From NCBI GenBank assembly GCA_040830705.1, contig JBFOME010000010.1, forward strand, positions 62,001 through 126,000: DNA of 64,000 nt. Direction: 5' to 3'. Position numbers and translations under genes: made by a program. This DNA comes from Ruegeria_C sp040830705. GTDB taxonomy: Bacteria > Pseudomonadota > Alphaproteobacteria > Rhodobacterales > Rhodobacteraceae. Shown piece by piece: positions 59,501 through 64,000 of the stretch (its first letter is position 1; every line of letters starts with the position of its first letter). Below the pieces are notes generated by a model. That model worked only from the letters and a program-made list of their open reading frames with translations. It did not search any database and was not told the DNA's origin.

Positions 59501-59546
59501 CGCGCTTTGAGTATTTCCAGATGAACTGAAAAAGCGTGCGTTCGAT
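56538..59546 (-). CDS. giant degenerate ABC transporter with cyclic-nucleotide-binding C-terminus, probable ATC start
   Basis: About 1,002 residues. Numbering from the TTG at 59489: an exporter-type membrane domain (about 1-300) is followed by an NBD-like domain (about 325-840) and a cNMP-binding domain (about 855-980, with GDVVFLKDDEPSDGAYVLIEG and GELALIRKVPRAL). The NBD lacks ATPase residues. The Walker A position reads VPSEEDRR (363-370) with no GKS/T, Walker B reads ILILDQAL (Gln777 for Glu), and the H-loop reads YINDGF; only LGGQ (747-750) survives. About 370 residues separate Walker A from the signature, with three ENxxF-like segments near 420, 546 and 700. The frame is open to a TAG at 59571-59573 and continues the conserved ERTLFQFIWKYSKRDQ segment, so I start at the ATC at 59546. 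Confidence 0.75.
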   Translation of the reverse strand: MERTLFQFIWKYSKRDQLILLAVTATLFPVLYLTLELPKRIINDAIGSASPTIQVWGMTFEQVTYLGILCVAFLLAVLGHGLLKMRINTMKGVLSERMLRRFRYQLIARVLRFPQPYFERVSQGELVSMVTAESEPMGGLMGDAISQPVLQAGQMLTILSFLFLQSVWFGLAAIALIPLQAWLIPRLQRQVNLLNKTRIQEVRVLAAQIGESAAGASTLRTNGGWRHRMALVTLQLGRLFDIRFQIYQKKFFMKFLNNFISQLTPFLFYSVGGYLVLQGKVSLGALVAALAAYKDLSSPWKELLAYYNQTQDMALRWDVILERFAPAGMVDEKLIDGDPEERPQLNGDIVLDHVSVRDADGNLVLDDLDVTLQAGAVIGIAVPSEEDRRALSALLTRELLPASGKVMVSGHDLSSLHQAVLAARVGHATSRPVMFQGTFGDNVMMPMRFRPNGKPETCAEHNEAIRAGNSADPYAADWLDPGLAGLEDAKALRAWWLRLIEGLGSGAALFRRGTEQKFDSLLHPELAARLVELRPKVQEAVQAAGLADQAYMIDPDLYNPALPVAENLLFATARVPVTQELLAGQAEFLNQLRELGLDKTLVSLTQDVIDMLRQIFGLDTTDHPLFRKLGLDTKTYEAAIDLIEKTRENGHVLSDAELANLLAVPFAISADRLGPAFSEELKARILELRHSHSQELMRCIGDVFTPLDPSTFAPGLTVLENALFGKVSQMGGSKADELRKLVAGVLIDNGVQPLVVELIYDMPVTLGGQNLSAAYAEPLAFTRATIKKPDILILDQALASYDMDTQIAVYQNLRALLPDTTVIYINDGFETPDVFDQFIEIKQGRIVSEETADMVSADGVSSADLTRKLRALEQTPLFSGLDRSQLRLLAFGARWYNARAGDVVFLKDDEPSDGAYVLIEGEAGLYLPKPGDEADELILTVGPGALVGELALIRKVPRALSMVAESDITCLRIGEEEFLAVVEHDAAVAYKLLQVVAGYVSN

Positions 59547-59677
59547 GTTCCCCGCCCCGGATCCTAGGTTCTATGCCGCTGAAATGCAGCGCCGTTTGCT
59601 ATGCGTCCTCCGCGGCAGCGTAGCGCGCGCGGATTGTTGCAGGCAAATGGAATAGCACGAAGTTTTCTGGTAACTAT

Positions 59678-59693
59678 GTGAAGAAGTTCACTT
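59678..59693 (+). promoter_or_regulatory. CRP-like site (TGTGA-N6-TCACT)
   Basis: TGTGA-AGAAGT-TCACT (59678-59693) matches nine of ten CRP half-site bases and is a GTGAA / TTCAC inverted repeat with a GAAG centre. It lies in the divergent gap between the cNMP-domain ABC gene and the DUF3307 gene, 56 bases before the latter. Regulator unknown. Confidence 0.4.
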
Positions 59694-59748
59694 ACAGCCA
59701 CCAAATTTGACCCATAATCTGCGATAAGCATAAATCTGGGAGGTATAC

Positions 59749-60138
59749 TTGTCCGTCACCGTCGGAACGGTGATCCTGCTGTTTTTTCTGTTTCAGATCA
59801 AACACATGTTCGCCGACTACTTCCTACAAACACCGATGATGCTCTCGGGACGCGGAGAGTATTGGCACGTGGGGCGGGCGCTGCATGCGGGCGTTCACGC
59901 CGTTGGATCAGCGATCGTGTTGCTCATCGTGGGAACACCGGTTGCGTTTCTACTTCTGTTGATCGCGCTAGAGTGGTTTGTCCATTTCAATATCGACTAC
60001 GGCAAGGCGCGATATTCCGACAAGATGCAGTTGCAGCCCAATCAGGCGCGCTACTGGCACGCTGTGGGGTTTGACCAGTTTCTGCATCAGCTAACTTATG
60101 TGGCGATGGTCTGGGCCTGGCTGACTTTCGCCGCCTGA
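59749..60138 (+). CDS. DUF3307-family membrane protein
   Basis: A 129-residue membrane protein with about three to four transmembrane helices. It has the DUF3307-like features HMFADYFLQTP near the N-terminus, HAGVHAVGSA with His in the second helix and FVHFNIDYGKARYSD, with WHAVGFDQFLHQLTY near the end. The function is not known. The start is TTG at 59749 with GGGAGG six bases upstream. It is convergent with the next gene (7-base gap). Confidence 0.8.
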   Translation: MSVTVGTVILLFFLFQIKHMFADYFLQTPMMLSGRGEYWHVGRALHAGVHAVGSAIVLLIVGTPVAFLLLLIALEWFVHFNIDYGKARYSDKMQLQPNQARYWHAVGFDQFLHQLTYVAMVWAWLTFAA

Positions 60139-60145
60139 TGCGCAC

Positions 60146-60907
60146 CTAGCGCGCCTGTGCGTGCCTGACCGAACCGGTGGCCCGGACATAAGCCTCGCGC
60201 CAGAAGCGGTCGACGGTGTCGATGGCCACCGGGTCAAAATCATCCTGACATTCCCAATAGCGGCCCGAGGGCACGAAATAGCCCAAGGCGCGTTCGGCGG
60301 CCAGTGCGGCATCCATCTGCGCGGCGTCAGGCAGCGCGACATTATCCAGATCAGAGCGGGATGCGGAGGGCACAACAAGGCGGCTCTCGCCCTGCGACAA
60401 GCGCACCATCCGGCAGGATTGCCGCGCAGCAAAGAGAGCAAGACGCGCCGATTTTGCCTCAAGCGAACGCAAGGTTACATCGGCGCGCAGTGGGTCGGGT
60501 GTGCCGATGCCATAGAAATGCGTGTTGCCCGAGGCGGGGTAGACCATATCGCAGCCAAAATAGGCGATCTGCGAAGGGTTCAGCGCCGCCAGCGCCCAAT
60601 AGCCTGCGGTAAAGGCCATGGTTCCCCCGGCAAAAACAAAACCGCCAAAGCTGTTCTGCGCCGGGACGTAGTCAGCGGCGGTCACGATCCGCTGACCGGG
60701 CGCAAGACAAGTGGGCAGGTTGGCTTGCGGAAAGTCCTCGGGGTGGATCAGGATGTCCCAGTCAGGTCGCAGCCGCCAAGCATTGTTGATCGCAACGATA
60801 TGGGTGAAGGGCGCTTTGGGCCAATCCCGCGCCTCCTCGGCATCCGGCGCGCTACCCAGGATCAGAACGCGAGTCTGTGGATCGGGCACGGGCATCCTCC
60901 GGGTCAT
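60146..60907 (-). CDS. hypothetical protein, DUF115-like
   Basis: A 253-residue soluble protein. It opens TRVLILGSAPDAEEARDW, a nucleotide-sugar-like or P-loop-free strand-turn, then HIVAINNAWRLRPDWDI, a FVFAGGTMAFTAGYWAL helix and IAYFGCDMVY with NTHFYG. These blocks resemble DUF115-type proteins near flagellar glycosylation and pterin enzymes, but the match is loose. The start at 60907 has no strong site; a second ATG 12 bases later follows GGAGG immediately. It is the last gene of the MttB/TetR/FAD row (about 100-base gap). No catalytic motif is evident. Confidence 0.6.
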   Translation of the reverse strand: MTRRMPVPDPQTRVLILGSAPDAEEARDWPKAPFTHIVAINNAWRLRPDWDILIHPEDFPQANLPTCLAPGQRIVTAADYVPAQNSFGGFVFAGGTMAFTAGYWALAALNPSQIAYFGCDMVYPASGNTHFYGIGTPDPLRADVTLRSLEAKSARLALFAARQSCRMVRLSQGESRLVVPSASRSDLDNVALPDAAQMDAALAAERALGYFVPSGRYWECQDDFDPVAIDTVDRFWREAYVRATGSVRHAQAR

Positions 60908-61005
60908 GCGATGCCGCAGAAGATAGCTGGAACAAGTGTGGGGTCCAGCGGCATTCACTGTGCCGCCGGATTCGGCCGTCTACACTGTTCGATTCAAAAG
61001 CGCCA

Positions 61006-62310
61006 TTAGCCCAGAACCGAAAAACTGCTTTCCTCATTGATCGGGCGCTTGCGCGAATAAAAACCCACGTCGATCTCTTTGCCCAGATAGGGCAGTTCGA
61101 ATTGCAGCGGGCTGGCATCGTGATCCGCACCGCCCTCGCAATAGGCGATCAGTGCGGCCATCATCTTGCCCGCGATAGGTGCGTTCTTGTACTGGTTTCC
61201 GCTGGTGCCGCAGGCCATGTAGAACCCCGGCAGGCTGGATTTGTCATAGATCGGTATCCAGTCGGTTGAGGCATCATAAAGGTCCACCACCCCCCGCATC
61301 CGCGAGGGAATGCCCAGCGTCGGCACACGTTGGGCATAACGCATCGCCTGGGTAGTCCATTGATCGGTGAAATTGGTGTCATAGTGAGTGTCATCCTCAC
61401 ACCACTGATGCGGGTCGCATTCCGGGTCCTCCGACCCCACCAGAATATGATTGCCGTGTTCGGGGCGGCAATAGCAGGAGATATCGCTGTCCGAGACGAT
61501 CAGGCCGTCATTTTCGAAATCAAACCCTTCGGGGCTGGGCACATGCACCACTTCCTGCCGCAGCGGGCGGGTTTCGATTGTCATGTCGTCCAGCACCCCA
61601 GCCATGCCGTTGACCAGCGCCGAGCCGGGCCCCGCCACGTTGACCACCACAGGTGCGTGGATCTCTTCGCCCGAGACCAGTTTCACACCCTGCACGCGGC
61701 CATCCGATTGCAGAATCTCGGCCACTTCGGCTCCGGTCCTAACTTCGGCCCCGTGCTGTTGCGCCGCCTGCATCAGGTTCTGCGCCGACAGTGCCGGGTC
61801 GGTCACATAGCCACCATTGGGCCAGAGCACGCCGCCGCGCAGATGCCCGCCATTGGACTGCCCGAAATCCGGATCGTCCATGCGTTTGGCAGGGGCGTAG
61901 CTGTCCAACGCATAGACCGGCAGTTTCTCGGTTATCTGCTCGGGTGTCAGTTCCTCGAACGGGCAGTTCAGCGCGGTGGAATTCTTCATATGATTGGTCA
62001 GATGACCGTTAGCTTCGGTCTTCATCACCAGGCAACCGGTTTCGCGGAATTGCGCCAGATCGGCATCCTCGGGCAGACCCAGATACTCTGCCCAGTCGCG
62101 CCAGTAGTGATAGCCCTCCCACGCGAAAGCAGTACCGTCGAAGGTCGAATAATGCATCCGGATGATCGCGCAGGACCCGGCGGTGGAGCCATGGCCGATC
62201 TGCGCGTTGCGGTCCAGCGACAGGGTTTTCCAACCCGCTTTGGCCATCTCGAACGCGATGGCAGAGCCAATCACGCCGGTTCCGATGATGATTGCGTCAG
62301 GGTTGCTCAT
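61006..62310 (-). CDS. FAD-dependent oxidoreductase (sarcosine oxidase/DadA-like)
   Basis: A 434-residue DAO-family flavoprotein without a GcvT domain. The dinucleotide fold is AIIIGTGVIGSAIAFEMAKAG, then GSTAGSCAIIRMHYST. The substrate domain includes GGVLWPNGGYVTDPALSAQNL, VNVAGPGSALVNGMAG and a C-terminal GFYMACGTSGNQYKNAP near the flavin. It resembles the beta subunit of sarcosine oxidase and D-amino-acid dehydrogenases that remove N-methyl or amino groups. Overlaps the TetR stop by four bases (ATGA), downstream of an MttB gene: a second methylated-amine unit. Confidence 0.87.
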   Translation of the reverse strand: MSNPDAIIIGTGVIGSAIAFEMAKAGWKTLSLDRNAQIGHGSTAGSCAIIRMHYSTFDGTAFAWEGYHYWRDWAEYLGLPEDADLAQFRETGCLVMKTEANGHLTNHMKNSTALNCPFEELTPEQITEKLPVYALDSYAPAKRMDDPDFGQSNGGHLRGGVLWPNGGYVTDPALSAQNLMQAAQQHGAEVRTGAEVAEILQSDGRVQGVKLVSGEEIHAPVVVNVAGPGSALVNGMAGVLDDMTIETRPLRQEVVHVPSPEGFDFENDGLIVSDSDISCYCRPEHGNHILVGSEDPECDPHQWCEDDTHYDTNFTDQWTTQAMRYAQRVPTLGIPSRMRGVVDLYDASTDWIPIYDKSSLPGFYMACGTSGNQYKNAPIAGKMMAALIAYCEGGADHDASPLQFELPYLGKEIDVGFYSRKRPINEESSFSVLG

Positions 62311-62981
62311 GGCTGATCTTCCTTCCAGAAGCTGCGTGCATAGGCAGCGAATTCCTCGATTTCCTCGGGCCGAGGTTCAACGCCGGTGAAGACGAACAGG
62401 TAATGCGGCACCAGCGAAAGCCGGACCTCCTGAGGTTCATTGAGTTGTGCCAGATCATAGCCGATCTGCATGTAATAGAGCACGCGCGCGCGGGTCTCGG
62501 ATTCCAGTTCTTCATAGCCGAACCGCGTGAACATGGCCCGCAACGCCGCCAGGCGCCGCGCGTCGGATTGGTCCAGCATCCGCCGCACCTTGCCCTCGCG
62601 CCTTGCCCAGTCCCGCACGGCAAAATCCAGTGCAGTGTCAAAGAGGTCGGTATTGACCACGCATCGATGCACGTTGCAGACGGCGGCGGTAATCGTCTTG
62701 GCCGGGGCCTCGGTCTGCGCGATCAGGGCGGCGGTGTTGGTCGCCTGCCACTTTGCCAACAGCGCGTCCAGCAGGTCCTGTCGCGATTTGAAGTACCAAT
62801 AGAAAGAAGAGCGCGAAACCGCCATCCGCTCGGCCAGGTTCATGACCTTTACTTGCTCGACCCCGTCCGAGATCAGCACATCCATCGCGAGATTCAGCCA
62901 GTCATCGCGCGTGACCTTGATATTGCCAATCAAGGGCTCAGCTTTGGGATCGTCACGGTGCAGGATCGGCTTGGTGTTCAT
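62307..62981 (-). CDS. TetR/AcrR family regulator
   Basis: A 224-residue TetR-family repressor. The N-terminal HTH reads TRDDWLNLAMDVLISDGVEQ then VMNLAERMAVSRSSFYWYFKSRQDLLDALL, the standard recognition block. The ligand domain (about residues 85-224) carries the family helices with no obvious motif. It sits between an MttB-like gene (five-base gap) and an FAD oxidoreductase gene (ATGA overlap), so it probably regulates this amine operon. The ligand is likely the amine or a product; this is inferred from context. Confidence 0.9.
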   Translation of the reverse strand: MNTKPILHRDDPKAEPLIGNIKVTRDDWLNLAMDVLISDGVEQVKVMNLAERMAVSRSSFYWYFKSRQDLLDALLAKWQATNTAALIAQTEAPAKTITAAVCNVHRCVVNTDLFDTALDFAVRDWARREGKVRRMLDQSDARRLAALRAMFTRFGYEELESETRARVLYYMQIGYDLAQLNEPQEVRLSLVPHYLFVFTGVEPRPEEIEEFAAYARSFWKEDQP

Positions 62982-62986
62982 TTGTC

Positions 62987-64000
62987 TCAGCTTTCGGGGG
63001 CCGCGCCGCCTTGCTGGGTGCGGCGGGCGATGAAGTCGGTCAGACCGGCGATGCGGTCAGGATCATGCGCCGGAGCGGGCGCATTTTCAACGATGCCCTG
63101 CCAGATGCCGGTGGCGCGATGGTTAGCATCCACCTCGCCGCGTTCCGTCCAGGTGCCGAAATTCGACCAGTCACCCACCAACGGTTCATAGAACTGGGTC
63201 TGATAGCGTTCCATCGTATGCGCCGCGCCAAAGAAATGGCCTGAGGGCTGCACCTCTCGTAGCGCATCCAGCGCGATATCGGCATCGGTGGCGGGGGTCC
63301 CGGCGCACAGCTCGGCGACCATCTGCAACACTTCCAGATCGGTGATGATTTTTTCGAAGGATACGGTCAGCCCGCCTTCGAGCCAGCCCGCCGAGTGGAT
63401 CACCACCGTTGCGCCCGCCATCAGACAGCCCCAAAGCGCGAACTGCGTCTCATTGGCCGCCTGGGCGTCGTTGATATTGCCAGCACTTCCCCCGGCACAG
63501 CGCCAGGGCAGGCCCAGCTTTCGGGCGAGTTGGCCCGCCACCAGTGAGGCGGTGAAGTGTTCCGGCGTCCCAAAGGCGGGGGCGCCGGACTTCATGTCCA
63601 CATTGCTGGTAAACGTGCCATAGCAGACCGGCGCGCCCGGATTGGCCAGTTGCGTCAGCGCGATCGCCGCCAGCGCCTCGGCATGGCTGAGCGTCATGGC
63701 ACCCGCCACCGTGACCGGCGCCATCGCACCCATTAGCGTGAAGGGCGTGACGATGGACATTTGCCCGGCCCGGGCAAAATCGATCAGCCCCTGCGCCATG
63801 GGCATGTCGATCACACGGGGCGAGTTGGTGTTGATGATTGTGTAACACCAGGGTTGGGCGTGAAACTCGGCATCAGAGAGTCCTCGAAAGTCGCGGATCA
63901 TCTCGAACCCGTCCATCACCTGAGGCGTCCCTCGGGAATAGAGGAACGGCACCTTGTCGCTAAGCGTCAGTTCCGCCTCGGTCATGGCATAGTGGCGCAG
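62987..64000 (-). CDS. MttB superfamily methyltransferase, C-terminal part (runs off the window)
   Basis: The C-terminal ~338 residues of a second MttB-superfamily (trimethylamine methyltransferase-like) protein; the frame continues without a stop past the right edge, so the N-terminus is missing. Landmarks are TINTNSPRVIDMPMAQGLIDFA, TLMGAMAPVTVAGAMTLSHAE, MKSGAPAFGTPEHF, CAGGSAGNINDAQAANETQ and GHFFGAAHTMERY. No in-frame amber codon occurs in the visible part. The gene is followed by TetR and FAD oxidoreductase genes. A quaternary amine demethylase is likely; substrate unknown. Confidence 0.87.
   Translation of the reverse strand: MRHYAMTEAELTLSDKVPFLYSRGTPQVMDGFEMIRDFRGLSDAEFHAQPWCYTIINTNSPRVIDMPMAQGLIDFARAGQMSIVTPFTLMGAMAPVTVAGAMTLSHAEALAAIALTQLANPGAPVCYGTFTSNVDMKSGAPAFGTPEHFTASLVAGQLARKLGLPWRCAGGSAGNINDAQAANETQFALWGCLMAGATVVIHSAGWLEGGLTVSFEKIITDLEVLQMVAELCAGTPATDADIALDALREVQPSGHFFGAAHTMERYQTQFYEPLVGDWSNFGTWTERGEVDANHRATGIWQGIVENAPAPAHDPDRIAGLTDFIARRTQQGGAAPES

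Overview
The window looks like a chromosomal segment of a marine alphaproteobacterium of the Roseobacter group (Rhodobacteraceae). The base composition is GC-rich, gene density is high and many stop/start codons overlap. The gene set fits this group: irr divergent from fabA-fabB-fabI, a divergent arylesterase / ABC pair, paired cold-shock genes, many non-pyrrolysine MttB-type methyltransferase and dimethylglycine-dehydrogenase-like genes, and an orphan glycine-betaine-type binding protein. This assignment rests on gene content and recognised families, not on a database search. No rRNA, tRNA, CRISPR array, insertion sequence, integrase or replication origin was seen.

Layout. 1-11.7 kb: Tat-exported agmatine-deiminase-like enzyme, dapB, and the translation/RNA-decay row rbfA, truB, rpsO, pnp. 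Extra genes interrupt that row: a phosphodiester glycosidase, a DUF1643 gene, an RTX protein behind a CtrA-type box, and a cyclase / CoA-transferase / citryl-CoA-lyase-like trio between rpsO and pnp. 11.7-24.2 kb: envelope and housekeeping genes, including a PepSY protein next to a membrane-bound LuxR-type regulator, an L,D-transpeptidase overlapping a lipoprotein gene, an SRAP protein without its catalytic Cys2, the arylesterase / ABC pair, an Rrf2 regulator with an FnrL-type box, an orphan betaine-type binding protein behind inverted repeats, and gltX. 24.3-34.7 kb: a tight five-gene operon (MttB-like methyltransferase, class III aminotransferase, two DMGDH-like flavoproteins, ThDP enzyme) with a divergent LysR gene, probably for breakdown of an N-methylated amine. 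34.8-41.2 kb: accessory region with two near-identical cold-shock genes sharing a conserved leader, a minimal DUF4157 (eCIS-core) peptidase-like protein behind a perfect CRP-type site, and a visibly AT-richer pair encoding a plant-like SABATH methyltransferase and a secreted allene-oxide-cyclase/dirigent-like barrel. 41.2-45.8 kb: thioesterase, phytanoyl-CoA dioxygenase-like enzyme, irr and fabABI. 45.8-56.5 kb: a tightly coupled catabolic/transport operon (HAD dehalogenase, hydrolase, dehydratase, EEP nuclease, pcaD-like lactonase, MFS exporter), an alcohol dehydrogenase, an enolase-superfamily enzyme, and an AraC / SDR pair. 56.5-64 kb: a very long degenerate ABC transporter with a cNMP-binding tail, a DUF3307 membrane protein, and a second amine cluster (MttB, TetR, FAD oxidoreductase) running off the right edge.

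The most unusual items are the SABATH / AOC-like pair, the ABC protein that lacks all the usual ATPase residues, the DUF4157 mini-protein with its CRP-type operator, the Cys2-less SRAP protein, and the five-gene MttB operon.
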